Shown: positions 55,873 through 64,000 of the stretch, piece after piece
How the letters are laid out: every line of letters begins with the position of its first letter
How positions within the stretch are numbered: position 1 is the stretch's first letter
Assembly (NCBI RefSeq): GCF_035946055.1
Contig: NZ_CP108364.1
Span: 5,332,001 to 5,396,000 of the forward strand
From: Streptomyces sp. NBC_01341
Lineage (GTDB): Bacteria; Actinomycetota; Actinomycetes; Streptomycetales; Streptomycetaceae
DNA length: 64,000 nt
Direction: 5' to 3'
The notes under the pieces: generated by a model
Database searches by the model: none
What the model saw: the letters and a program-made list of their open reading frames with translations, nothing else
What the model was told of the DNA's origin: nothing
Position numbers and translations under genes: made by a program

Positions 55873-58554
55873 TCACATCCCGTACTTCTCCCGGGCCTCC
55901 TTGACCTTCGAGGCCGGGATCTCGCCGCGGCGGGCGAGCTGGGCCAGCGCGGCGACCGCGACCGACTCGGCGTCGACCCCGAAGTGGCGGCGCGCACCCG
56001 CGCGGGTGTCGGAGAGGCCGAAGCCGTCCGTGCCCAGCGAGGACCAGTCCTGCTCCACCCACTGGCTGATCTGGTCCGGTACCGCGCGCATCCAGTCGCT
56101 GACCGCGAGGACCGGGCCCGGCGCGCCGGAGAGCGCCTGGGTCACGTACGGCACGCGCTCCTCGCCGCGGAGCAGCGCCGCGTCGGAGTCCAGCGCGTCG
56201 CGGCGCAGCTCGCCCCACGAGGTGGCGGACCAGACGTCGGCCGTGACACCCCAGTCGGCGGCGAGCAGTTCCTGGGCCTCCAGGACCCAGTGGATCGCCG
56301 TACCCGAACCGAGGAGCTGGATGCGCGGGGCGTCCTCAGCCGCCGGCGCGCCCTCCTTGAAGCGGTACAGGCCCTTGACGATGCCCTCCTCGACGCCCTC
56401 GGGCATCGCGGGCTGCTGCTTCGGCTCGTTGTAGACCGTCAGGTAGTAGAAGACGTCCGAGTCCTCGCCGGGGGCCGCCTGGCCGTACATCCTCCGCAGA
56501 CCGTCCTTGACGATCACCGCGATCTCGTACGCGAACGCCGGGTCGTAGTTGAGCGACGCCGGGTTCGTGGATGCGATCAGGTGCGAGTGGCCGTCCGCGT
56601 GCTGCAGGCCCTCACCGGTCAGCGTCGTGCGGCCCGCGGTGGCGCCGACGATGAAGCCCTTGCCGAGCTGGTCGGCGAGCTGCCACATCTGGTCGCCGGT
56701 CCGCTGCCAGCCGAACATCGAGTAGAAGATGTAGAACGGGATCATCGTCTCGCCGTGCGTCGCGTACGACGTGGCGGCGGCGATGAAGTCGGCCATGGCG
56801 CCGGCCTCGGTGATCCCCTCGTTGAGGATCTGGCCGTCCTTGGCCTCCTTGTAGTACATCAGCTGGTCGCGGTCGACCGGATCGTACGTCTGGCCGAGCG
56901 GCGAGTAGATCCCGGCCGACGGGAACAGCGACTCCATACCGAAGGTACGGGCCTCGTCCGGGACGATCGGAACCCAGCGCCTGCCGGTCTCCTTGTCCCG
57001 CATCAGGTCCTTCACCAGGCGGACGAACGCCATGGTGGTCGCCATCTCCTGCTTGCCCGAGCCCTTGTACAGGGCCTTGAAGGCGCGCTCCTCCGGCTCC
57101 GGCAGGGCCACGGCGTGCACCCGGCGGGCGGGGGCCGGACCGCCGAGGGCGGCACGGCGCTCCTGGAGGTAACGGACCTCGGGGGAGTCGGCTCCCGGGT
57201 GGCCGTAGGGGACCAGCCCGTCCTCGAAGGCGCTGTCCGGGATCGGGAGGCCGAGCAGCTCGCGCATGCCCTTGAACTCGTCGATCGACAGCTTCTTCAT
57301 CTGGTGGTTGGCGTTCTTGGACTCGAAGCCCTTGCCGAGCGTGTAGCCCTTGACCGTCTGGGCCAGGATCACGGTCGGCGCGCCCTTGTGCTCGACGGCG
57401 GCACGGTAGGCCGCGTACACCTTGCGGGCCTCGTGGCCGCCGCGGGAGCTGTAGAAGCACTCGGCGATCTTCGCGTCGCTCAGCAGCTTCGCCAGCTCGG
57501 CGAGCGCGGGCTCGGTGCCGAAGAAGTGCTCGCGGATGTAGGCCACGTCGCGGGTGGCGTACGTCTGGAACTGCGCGTCCGGGACCTCGCGGAGGCGGCG
57601 GATCAGCGCGCCCGTGGTGTCCAGCTGGAACAGCTCGTCCCAGGCGTTGCCCCAGAGCGTCTTGATGACGTTCCAGCCGGCTCCGCGGAACGCGCCCTCC
57701 AGCTCCTGCACCACGCGGAAGTTGGCGCGGACGGGGCCGTCGAGGCGCTGCAGGTTGCAGTTGATGACGAAGGTCAGGTTGTCGAGCTGCTCACGCGCCG
57801 CGAGGGCGAGGGCGGCGGTCGACTCGGGTTCGTCCATCTCGCCGTCGCCGAGGAAGGCCCAGACGTGGGAGTTCGACGTGTCCTTGATGTTGCGGTTCGC
57901 CAGATAGCGGTTGAAGCGCGCCTGGTAGATGGCCGAGAGCGGGCCGAGGCCCATCGACACGGTGGGGAACTCCCACAGCCAGGGCAGCCGCCGCGGGTGC
58001 GGGTAGGACGGCAGGCCGTCACCGCCCGACTCCTGGCGGAAGTTGTCGAGCTGCTGCTCGCTGATGCGGCCGTCGAGGAAGGCGCGGGCGTAGATGCCGG
58101 GCGAGGCGTGGCCCTGGATGTAGAGCTGGTCGCCGGAGCCGTCACCCTCCTTGCCGCGGAAGAAGTGGTTGAAGCCGGTCTCGTACAGCCAGGCCGCCGA
58201 GGCGAACGTGGCGATGTGGCCGCCGACGCCGTACCGGGCGCCCCGGGTGACCATCGCGGCCGCGTTCCAGCGGTTCCACGCGGTGATCTTGGATTCCATC
58301 TCCAGGTCGCCGTCGAAGGCGGGTTCCGCGGAGGTGGGGATGGTGTTGACGTAATCGGTCTCCAGCAGCTTGGGCAGCGCGATGCCGGCGCCCTCGGCGT
58401 GCTGGAGCGAGCGCCGCATCAGGTACGCGGCGCGGTGCGGGCCCGCGGCCTTGGTGACGGCGTCCAGGGAGGCCGCCCATTCGGCGGTCTCCTCGGGGTC
58501 GCGGTCCGGGAGCTGGTCGAGCTCGCTCGGAAGCTTTGCTACGGGGTCGGTCAT
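55873..58554 (-). CDS. aceE: Pyruvate dehydrogenase E1 component, homodimeric type
   Basis: An 893-residue thiamine-diphosphate enzyme that decarboxylates pyruvate and acetylates the lipoyl group on E2. The thiamine-diphosphate motif is [10 protein letters not shown] followed by [15 protein letters not shown]. Other landmarks are [14 protein letters not shown] (N-terminal), SFNTLLG-type E1 blocks replaced here by [14 protein letters not shown], and the C-terminal [20 protein letters not shown]. The ATG has GGAAGG upstream. A GntR regulator gene lies upstream on the same strand; E2 and E3 genes follow further upstream, so the three parts are clustered but not in one operon. Confidence 0.97.
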   Translation of the reverse strand: MTDPVAKLPSELDQLPDRDPEETAEWAASLDAVTKAAGPHRAAYLMRRSLQHAEGAGIALPKLLETDYVNTIPTSAEPAFDGDLEMESKITAWNRWNAAAMVTRGARYGVGGHIATFASAAWLYETGFNHFFRGKEGDGSGDQLYIQGHASPGIYARAFLDGRISEQQLDNFRQESGGDGLPSYPHPRRLPWLWEFPTVSMGLGPLSAIYQARFNRYLANRNIKDTSNSHVWAFLGDGEMDEPESTAALALAAREQLDNLTFVINCNLQRLDGPVRANFRVVQELEGAFRGAGWNVIKTLWGNAWDELFQLDTTGALIRRLREVPDAQFQTYATRDVAYIREHFFGTEPALAELAKLLSDAKIAECFYSSRGGHEARKVYAAYRAAVEHKGAPTVILAQTVKGYTLGKGFESKNANHQMKKLSIDEFKGMRELLGLPIPDSAFEDGLVPYGHPGADSPEVRYLQERRAALGGPAPARRVHAVALPEPEERAFKALYKGSGKQEMATTMAFVRLVKDLMRDKETGRRWVPIVPDEARTFGMESLFPSAGIYSPLGQTYDPVDRDQLMYYKEAKDGQILNEGITEAGAMADFIAAATSYATHGETMIPFYIFYSMFGWQRTGDQMWQLADQLGKGFIVGATAGRTTLTGEGLQHADGHSHLIASTNPASLNYDPAFAYEIAVIVKDGLRRMYGQAAPGEDSDVFYYLTVYNEPKQQPAMPEGVEEGIVKGLYRFKEGAPAAEDAPRIQLLGSGTAIHWVLEAQELLAADWGVTADVWSATSWGELRRDALDSDAALLRGEERVPYVTQALSGAPGPVLAVSDWMRAVPDQISQWVEQDWSSLGTDGFGLSDTRAGARRHFGVDAESVAVAALAQLARRGEIPASKVKEAREKYGM

Positions 58555-58651
58555 GATCGCCGCCTTCCGGAGTGGAGGGGGGTGGAGAAGGCCCTGGCTG
58601 GCAGGACAGGGCGATCGGGCCGGTGGGCCCGCGAGTGAACTGTAAGTCGCC

Positions 58652-58666
58652 GATCGATGATCGATC
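58652..58666. promoter_or_regulatory. Palindrome upstream of aceE
   Basis: A perfect odd palindrome, GATCGAT-G-ATCGATC, lies about 100 bp before the aceE start in an AT-richer stretch that probably holds its promoter. It is a candidate operator, perhaps for the GntR regulator encoded next door; this is inference from position only. Confidence 0.4.
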
Positions 58667-58822
58667 AAAGGATGAAGGGCAAAACTTCTCGATATGAAGA
58701 AAAGTGGCATGCGGTGCCGCGAAACAGGGCACGGAGTGACGGGATCAAAGGGGTGAACCGGACCTCGAGGTGCACAGCAGAGCGCCCGGCGCCGCAGATG
58801 GGCGCGCAGGTCAGGCCGCCTC

Positions 58823-59446
58823 TCACGCGCGCGGGGCGCACCCGAGGACGTGCTCCTTCACCAGGACGGCGATCTGCGGGTCCCGCCGCAGGAACGCCTC
58901 GATGAGCGCCTCGTGCTCCTCCGCGTACGACTTCTGCACCGTGCCCAGCCAGCGGATCGACAGAGCCGTGAACACCTCGATGCCCAGCCCCTCCCAGGTG
59001 TGCAGCAGAACGGCGTTCCCGGCGGCCCGCACCATCTCCCGGTGGAAGGCCACCGTGTGCCGCACCTGCGCCTCGCCGTCGGCCAGCCGGTCCGCCTCGT
59101 AGAGGGCCGCCACGTGCGGAGCGAGCGCCGAGCAGTCCTCGCCGAGGGCCGGGGCCGCCAGCTCGGCCGCGATCTGCTCCAGCCCCGCCCGCACGGGATA
59201 GCTCTCCTCCAGGTCCGCCGCCGTCAGGCTGCGCACCCGGACGCCCTTGTTGGGAGCCGACTCGATCAGCCGGAGCGTCTCCAGCTCGCGCAGCGCCTCG
59301 CGCACCGGGGTCTGGCTGACCTCCAGCTCCGTCGCGATGCGGCGCTCCACGATCCGCTCACCCGGCTTCCAGCGCCCGCTGACTATTCCCTCCACGATGT
59401 GCTCGCGGATCTGTTCGCGCAGCGAGTGGACGACGGGCGGGGTCAT
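58823..59446 (-). CDS. GntR/FadR-family (FCD) regulator
   Basis: A 207-residue regulator with an N-terminal GntR winged helix ([20 protein letters not shown], then [17 protein letters not shown]) and a C-terminal FCD ligand domain with candidate metal-binding histidines and acidic residues ([37 protein letters not shown]). FCD regulators sense small organic acids. Its position between E2 and aceE suggests it controls central 2-oxo-acid metabolism, like PdhR in E. coli; that is inference. A GAAGGAG ribosome binding site precedes the ATG, and a TGTCTAGACA palindrome lies about 67 bp upstream. Confidence 0.88.
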   Translation of the reverse strand: MTPPVVHSLREQIREHIVEGIVSGRWKPGERIVERRIATELEVSQTPVREALRELETLRLIESAPNKGVRVRSLTAADLEESYPVRAGLEQIAAELAAPALGEDCSALAPHVAALYEADRLADGEAQVRHTVAFHREMVRAAGNAVLLHTWEGLGIEVFTALSIRWLGTVQKSYAEEHEALIEAFLRRDPQIAVLVKEHVLGCAPRA

Positions 59447-59512
59447 GAGGGGCTCCTTCGTGGCGAACCGTTGATGCCTGCACCGACAACGGCGGCCGGG
59501 AACGACCGGTGG

Positions 59513-59522
59513 TGTCTAGACA
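59513..59522. promoter_or_regulatory. Candidate GntR operator
   Basis: The 10-bp palindrome TGTCTAGACA lies just upstream of the GntR gene. Its GTCTAGAC core has the form TnGTnnnnACnA common to FadR-subfamily (FCD) operators. Autoregulation is therefore plausible. Confidence 0.5.
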
Positions 59523-59527
59523 ATACG

Positions 59528-59568
59528 GCGGCGCCCCCGCCCGGAAGTGTTCCGGACGGGGGCGCCGC
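59528..59568 (-). terminator. Terminator hairpin after the E2 gene
   Basis: An imperfect long stem (GCGGCGCCCCCG and its complement, with inner CCGGA/TCCGG pairing) lies about 28 bp past the E2 stop and upstream of the GntR gene. It probably ends the sucB transcript. Confidence 0.7.
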
Positions 59569-59595
59569 TGGTGAGGCTGATTACAGCCGTACCGC

Positions 59596-61410
59596 TCAGA
59601 GACCGAGCTCGACCTCGAACTCGCCCGCCTCGAGGATCGCCTTGACCGTGGTCAGGTAACGGGCGGCGTCCGCGCCGTCCACCAGACGGTGGTCGTAGGA
59701 GAGCGAGAGGTAGGTCATGTCACGGATGCCGATGACCGTGCCCTCCGCCGTCTCGATGACCGCCGGACGCTTGACCGTGGCACCGATGCCCAGGATGGCG
59801 GCCTGGTTCGGGGGCACGATGACCGTGTCGAACAGCGCGCCGCGCGAACCGGTGTTGCTGACGGTGAAGGTCGCGCCGGACATGTCGTCCGGAGTCAGGC
59901 CGCCACCGCGCGCCTTGCCGGCCAGCTCGGCGGTCTTCTTCGCGATACCGGCGATGTTCAGGTCGCCCGCACCCTTGATGACCGGGGTCATCAGACCCTT
60001 CTCGGCGTCCACGGCGATGCCGATGTTCTCCGAGTCGAAGTACGTGACGGTGCCCTCGTCCTCGTTGATCCGGGCGTTGACGACCGGGTGGGCCTTCAGC
60101 GCCTGGGCCGCCGCCTTCACGAAGAACGGCATCGGGGACAGCTTGACGCCCTCACGGGCGGCGAAGGACTCCTTCGCCTGGTTGCGCAGCTTCATCAGCT
60201 TCGTGATGTCGACCTCGAGGACCGTGGTCAGCTGGGCCTGCGAGTGCAGCGCCTTCATCATGTTGTCGCCGATGAGCTTGCGCATGCGGGTCATCTTGAC
60301 CGTCTGACCGCGCAGCGGGGACGCCTCCAGCTTCGGCGCGGCCTTGGCCGCGGGAGCGGCGACGGCCGGAGCCGGAGCGGCGGCGGCTGCCTTGGCGGCC
60401 TCCGCGGCGGCGGCGACGTCCTGCTTGCGGATGCGGCCACCGACGCCGGTGCCCTTGACCGAACCCAGGTCGACGCCGTTCTCGGCGGCGAGCTTGCGGA
60501 CCAGCGGCGTGACGTACGCGCCGTCGTCACCGGAAGGCGCGGACGGGGCGGCCGGCGCCGGAGCCTGCGCGGCCGGGGCGGGCGCGGCAGGCGCAGGCGC
60601 GGGTGCGGCTGCGGGTGCCGGTGCTGCGGGTGCCGGTGCGGCGGGTGCCGGAGCCTGTGCGGCCGGGGCGGGTGCCGCCGGAGCCGGAGCGGCGGCGGGG
60701 GCCGGTGCGGCCTCGGCCGGAGCAGCGGCGGGTGCGGCGGCGGGGGCCGGTGCGGCGGCGGCCGGAGCAGCGGCGGGTGCGGCCCCCGGAGCACCGATGA
60801 CGGCGAGCTTGGCGCCGACCTCGGCGGTCTCGTCCTCACCGACGACGATCTCCAGCAGCACACCGGCGACGGGGGAGGGGATCTCGGTGTCGACCTTGTC
60901 CGTGGAGACCTCGAGCAGGGGCTCGTCCTCCGCGACCTCCTCGCCGACCTCCTTCAGCCAGCGGGTGACGGTGCCCTCGGTGACGCTCTCACCGAGTGCG
61001 GGGAGGGTGACGTCGGTGCCGGAGGCGCCACCGGCCGGGGCGGCTGCGGGGGCCGGGGCCTCCGCAGCGGGGGCCTCGGCGGCGGGCGCCTCGGGGGCGG
61101 GGGCCTCGGCGGCCGGGGCCGGAGCGGCCTCCGGCTCGGCGGCCGGCGCGGACTCGGCCGCGGGTGCGCCCGAACCGTCGTCGATGACGGCCAGCTCGGC
61201 GCCGACCTCGACGGTCTCGTCCTCAGCGACCTTGATGGACGAGAGCACGCCCGAAGCGGGGGCCGGGATCTCGGTGTCGACCTTGTCGGTCGAGACCTCG
61301 AGCAGCGGCTCGTCGGCCTCGACGCGCTCGCCCTCGGCCTTCAGCCAACGGGTGACAGTGCCCTCGGTGACGCTCTCGCCGAGCGCCGGAAGGGTTACGG
61401 AAACCGACAT
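59596..61410 (-). CDS. sucB: Dihydrolipoamide acyltransferase (E2) with two lipoyl domains
   Basis: A 604-residue E2 core of the 2-oxo-acid dehydrogenase complexes, of the actinobacterial SucB type. Two lipoyl domains each carry the [12 protein letters not shown] motif whose lysine is lipoylated (near residue 43 and again near 177). Long Ala/Pro-rich linkers follow each. The peripheral subunit-binding domain ([20 protein letters not shown]) lies near 303, and the catalytic domain ends with [16 protein letters not shown] (HRxxDG). In actinobacteria this one E2 is thought to serve both pyruvate and 2-oxoglutarate dehydrogenases (family knowledge). LipB and LipA supply its cofactor. Followed 57 bp upstream by lpdA. 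Confidence 0.95.
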   Translation of the reverse strand: MSVSVTLPALGESVTEGTVTRWLKAEGERVEADEPLLEVSTDKVDTEIPAPASGVLSSIKVAEDETVEVGAELAVIDDGSGAPAAESAPAAEPEAAPAPAAEAPAPEAPAAEAPAAEAPAPAAAPAGGASGTDVTLPALGESVTEGTVTRWLKEVGEEVAEDEPLLEVSTDKVDTEIPSPVAGVLLEIVVGEDETAEVGAKLAVIGAPGAAPAAAPAAAAPAPAAAPAAAPAEAAPAPAAAPAPAAPAPAAQAPAPAAPAPAAPAPAAAPAPAPAAPAPAAQAPAPAAPSAPSGDDGAYVTPLVRKLAAENGVDLGSVKGTGVGGRIRKQDVAAAAEAAKAAAAAPAPAVAAPAAKAAPKLEASPLRGQTVKMTRMRKLIGDNMMKALHSQAQLTTVLEVDITKLMKLRNQAKESFAAREGVKLSPMPFFVKAAAQALKAHPVVNARINEDEGTVTYFDSENIGIAVDAEKGLMTPVIKGAGDLNIAGIAKKTAELAGKARGGGLTPDDMSGATFTVSNTGSRGALFDTVIVPPNQAAILGIGATVKRPAVIETAEGTVIGIRDMTYLSLSYDHRLVDGADAARYLTTVKAILEAGEFEVELGL

Positions 61411-61467
61411 GGTTTCAGTTGCTCCTTACAAAAGTGCGGATGTGGTCGGTCGTCGCCCGGGACTTGA

Positions 61468-62856
61468 TCAGTCGTGGGAGTGGAGGGGCTTGCCGGCCAG
61501 GGCCAGGTGTGCCTCGCCCATGGCCTCGTTCTGCGTCGGGTGGGCGTGGATGAGCTGCGCGACCTCGGCCGGCAGCGCCTCCCAGTTGTAGATCAGCTGG
61601 GCTTCGCCGACCTGCTCGCCCATACGGTCACCGACCATGTGGACGCCGACCACGGCACCGTCCTTGACCTGGACGAGCTTGATCTCGCCCGCGGTCTTCA
61701 GGATCTTGCTCTTGCCGTTGCCCGCCAGGTTGTACTTGAGCGCGACGACCTTGTCCGCGCCGTAGATCTCCTTGGCCTTGGCCTCCGTGATGCCGACCGA
61801 AGCGACCTCGGGGTGGCAGTACGTCACCTTCGGCACGCCGTCGTAGTCGACCGGCACGGTCTTGAGGCCGGCCAGACGCTCCGCCACGAGGATGCCCTCG
61901 GCGAAGCCGACGTGCGCGAGCTGGAGAGTCGGGACCAGGTCGCCCACGGCAGAGATCGTCGGGACGTTGGTCTGCATGTACTCGTCGACGAGGACGTAGC
62001 CGCGGTCCATCGCGACACCCGCCTCCTCGTAGCCCAGACCCTGGGAGACGGGACCGCGGCCGATCGCGACCAGCAGCACCTCCGCCTCGAAGGTCTTGCC
62101 GTCGGCGAGGGAGACCTTCACGCCGTCCTGCGTGTACTCGGCCTTGTCGAAGAAGGTGCCGAGGTTGAACTTGATGCCGCGCTTGCGGAACGCGCGCTCC
62201 AGGAGCTTCGAGCTGTTCTCGTCCTCGACCGGGACGAGGTGCTTCAGGCCCTCGACGATCGTGACGTCGGTGCCGAAGGACTTCCACGCCGAGGCGAACT
62301 CGACGCCGATGACGCCGCCGCCCAGAACGATCGCGGACTTGGGCACACGGTCCAGCTTCAGCGCGTGGTCCGAGGAGATGATGCGGTTGCCGTCGATCTC
62401 CAGGCCCGGCAGCGACTTCGGCACGGAGCCGGTCGCCAGGAGCACGTGGCGGCCCTGTACGCGCTCGCCGTTCACGTCCACCGAGGTGGCCGACGACAGG
62501 CGGCCCTCACCCTCGATGTAGTGGACCTTGCGCGAGGCGATGAGTCCCTGCAGGCCCTTGTAGAGGCCCGAGATCACGTCGTCCTTGTACTTGTGGACGG
62601 CCGCCATGTCGATGCCCTCGAAGGTGGCCTTCACGCCGAACTGCTCGGCCTCGCGGGCCTGGTCGGCGATCTCGCCGGCGTGCAGCAGCGCCTTCGTGGG
62701 GATGCAGCCGTTGTGCAGGCAGGTGCCGCCGACCTTGCCCTTCTCGATCAGTGCGACGTCCAGGCCCAGCTGAGCTCCGCGCAGGGCCGCGGCGTAACCG
62801 CCGCTGCCACCGCCGAGGATCACTAGGTCGAAAACGGTGCTGGCGTCGTTCGCCAC
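61468..62856 (-). CDS. lpdA: Dihydrolipoamide dehydrogenase (E3)
   Basis: A 462-residue flavoprotein disulfide reductase that reoxidises lipoyl groups on E2 using NAD+. Visible are the N-terminal FAD motif VILGGGSGGYAAALRGAQLG, the redox pair in GGTCLHNGCIPTKALLH (two cysteines five apart), the NAD motif VVLGGGVIGVEFASAW, and the C-terminal HAHPTQNEAMGEAHLAL with the catalytic histidine. The GTG (VANDAST) has GGAGG at good spacing. It lies directly upstream of sucB, same strand, and the two are likely co-transcribed. Confidence 0.96.
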   Translation of the reverse strand: MANDASTVFDLVILGGGSGGYAAALRGAQLGLDVALIEKGKVGGTCLHNGCIPTKALLHAGEIADQAREAEQFGVKATFEGIDMAAVHKYKDDVISGLYKGLQGLIASRKVHYIEGEGRLSSATSVDVNGERVQGRHVLLATGSVPKSLPGLEIDGNRIISSDHALKLDRVPKSAIVLGGGVIGVEFASAWKSFGTDVTIVEGLKHLVPVEDENSSKLLERAFRKRGIKFNLGTFFDKAEYTQDGVKVSLADGKTFEAEVLLVAIGRGPVSQGLGYEEAGVAMDRGYVLVDEYMQTNVPTISAVGDLVPTLQLAHVGFAEGILVAERLAGLKTVPVDYDGVPKVTYCHPEVASVGITEAKAKEIYGADKVVALKYNLAGNGKSKILKTAGEIKLVQVKDGAVVGVHMVGDRMGEQVGEAQLIYNWEALPAEVAQLIHAHPTQNEAMGEAHLALAGKPLHSHD

Positions 62857-63113
62857 GTCACGTCCTCCATGCATGTGCGCCGTATGCCGGGCCCCGTCGC
62901 TGGGGTGTGACCGGCCGGTCGGCTGGTGTTCGGCCGCTTGCGTTATTCGGCCCTGTGGTGGGGGCCCTGTCCTGCCGAGAACCCATCTTCGCACTTGTTG
63001 CGGGCGGACGGGACGCGGGCCCCTGCTCCGGGCCGGACGATCACCGGGCCCGAACGGTTACCGATGCGTACAGATCTCCGGAAAAAGCCGGTCGGAGCCG
63101 AAGGGTGAACGCC
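62857..63113. other. lpdA promoter region
   Basis: This gene-free stretch of about 257 bp should hold the promoter for lpdA-sucB. No operator or RNA element was recognised. Confidence 0.45.
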
Positions 63114-63143
63114 CACGGCCCCGGACGTATGCCCGGGGCCGTG
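63114..63143 (-). terminator. pepA terminator hairpin
   Basis: A perfect 11-bp stem (CACGGCCCCGG / CCGGGGCCGTG) with an 8-base loop lies about 56 bp beyond the pepA stop. Probable terminator of that gene. Confidence 0.7.
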
Positions 63144-63198
63144 TACGGCGCGCGAGCACCGCGGGTGGAGCGTCCGTGCGGGACGGCCGGCCCGGACC

Positions 63199-64000
63199 TC
63201 AGCCGAGGTCGCCGGCCGCCGTGCGCTCGGCCAGCTTGACCAGGGTGCGGACCGCGGAACCGGTGCCGCCCTTGGGCGTGTAGCCGTACGGGGCGCCCTC
63301 GTGGAACGCCGGGCCCGCGATGTCCAGGTGCGCCCAGGCGATGCCCTCGCCCACGAACTCCTTGAGGAACAGACCGGCCACGAGGCCGCCGCCCATGCGC
63401 TCGCCCATGTTGGCGATGTCGGCGGTCGGGGAGTCCATGCCCTTGCGCAGGTCGGCGGGGAGCGGCATCGGCCACGAGGCCTCGCCGACCTCCTCGGCGA
63501 TCTCGTGGATCGACGTACGGAACGCGTCGTCGTTGGACATCACACCGAAGGTGCGGTTGCCGAGGGCGAGGACCATCGCACCGGTCAGGGTCGCGACGTC
63601 GACGATGGCGTCGGGCTTCTCCTCCGAGGCGCGGGTCAGCGCGTCGGCGAGGACCAGACGGCCCTCGGCGTCCGTGTTGAGGACCTCGACGGTCTTGCCG
63701 CTGTACATGTGCAGCACGTCACCCGGGCGGGTGGCGTTGCCGGAGGGCATGTTCTCGGCGAGGGCCAGCCAGCCGGTGACGTTGACCTGGAGGCCGAGGC
63801 GGGACGCCGAGACGACGGCGGCGAACACGGCGGCCGCGCCGCTCATGTCGCACTTCATCGTCTCGTTGTGGCCGGCCGGCTTGAGCGAGATGCCGCCCGA
63901 GTCGTAGGTGATGCCCTTGCCCACGAGGGCCAGGGTCTTCTCGGCCTTGGGGTGGGTGTAGGCCAGCTTGACCAGGCGCGGTCCGTGGGTGGAGCCCTGG
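63199..64000 (-). CDS. pepA: Leucyl aminopeptidase, M17 family (partial, 5' end outside window)
   Basis: The last ~266 codons of a cytosolic M17 aminopeptidase, which removes N-terminal residues using two metal ions. The catalytic core is within the window: GKGITYDSGGISLKP (lysine and aspartate ligands), MKCDMSGAAAVFAAV, and NTDAEGRLVLADAL with the metal-binding aspartate and glutamate and catalytic arginine. The N-terminal macro-like domain and start codon lie beyond the right edge. No defect is seen in the part present. Confidence 0.95.
   Translation of the reverse strand, partial: QGSTHGPRLVKLAYTHPKAEKTLALVGKGITYDSGGISLKPAGHNETMKCDMSGAAAVFAAVVSASRLGLQVNVTGWLALAENMPSGNATRPGDVLHMYSGKTVEVLNTDAEGRLVLADALTRASEEKPDAIVDVATLTGAMVLALGNRTFGVMSNDDAFRTSIHEIAEEVGEASWPMPLPADLRKGMDSPTADIANMGERMGGGLVAGLFLKEFVGEGIAWAHLDIAGPAFHEGAPYGYTPKGGTGSAVRTLVKLAERTAAGDLG

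Noticed and set aside
60550-60790. Repetitive Ala/Pro-coding DNA in the E2 gene as a tandem-repeat or CRISPR-like array
   Set aside because: It is the normal flexible linker between lipoyl and subunit-binding domains; the repeats are short, imperfect and in frame, with no spacers.

Overview
The window is a piece of a Streptomyces chromosome. This is inferred from the very high GC content, the strong G/C preference at third codon positions, the frequent GTG and TTG starts, and families typical of streptomycetes (whiJ-type regulator locus, NsdA-like regulator, paired glnA/glnII with glnE, malR-malEFG). From memory, the backbone gene order runs as in the S. coelicolor SCO2235-to-SCO2179 region, in reverse. 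Both edges cut genes: a Tat-exported metallophosphoesterase on the left and a leucyl aminopeptidase (pepA) on the right. I see no rRNA, tRNA, CRISPR array or complete transposase gene.

Layout. (1) 0-7 kb: metallophosphoesterase, TetR regulator, HemK-like methyltransferase, glnE, PAP2 phosphatase. (2) 6.8-25.5 kb: an alpha-glucan utilisation region with malR, malEFG, an alpha-glucosidase, a second MalR-like LacI regulator, a secreted alpha-amylase with a starch-binding domain and a giant secreted amylase-pullulanase. It is interrupted at 14.3-18.2 kb by a disordered stretch holding a whiJ-like regulator with a fused DUF397 tail, remnants of AbaA-like ATPase genes, a lower-GC secreted propeller-like protein and a 115-bp direct repeat. 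Similar CTTGC-type elements lie upstream of malE and of the amylase, so the two loci are probably co-regulated by MalR. (3) 25.6-33.8 kb: tautomerase-like protein, TetR, large sigma-like/membrane protein, lipoprotein, DUF1996 protein, a NarL-type two-component pair and an OmpR-type winged-helix protein with a possible leader peptide. (4) 34.2-45.9 kb: glnII and glnA, each with GlnR boxes, flanking a variable segment. That segment holds an oxidoreductase, an ArsC-like protein, a quinone reductase/TetR pair with a three-copy operator, and a three-gene operon of a BesD-type Fe(II)/2-oxoglutarate oxygenase, a SAM methyltransferase and a carnitine/choline-type O-acyltransferase. (5) 46-64 kb: housekeeping genes for lipoate and 2-oxo-acid dehydrogenases: lipA, lipB, aceE, a GntR regulator, the E2 acyltransferase (sucB), lpdA and pepA, plus an NsdA-like regulator and small metabolic genes.

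How the genes fit together. GlnA and GlnII make glutamine, GlnE adjusts GlnA by adenylylation, and GlnR probably controls both synthetases. The secreted amylase and pullulanase cut starch and glycogen outside the cell, MalEFG imports the maltodextrins (its ATPase is not encoded here), and the intracellular alpha-glucosidase makes glucose. LipB and LipA build the lipoyl cofactor carried by the E2 subunit, which works with AceE and Lpd.

The most promising undescribed system is the oxygenase-methyltransferase-acyltransferase operon at 39.2-42.8 kb. It looks like a compact pathway for a hydroxylated, methylated and O-acylated (carnitine-like) small molecule. That product is inference only.
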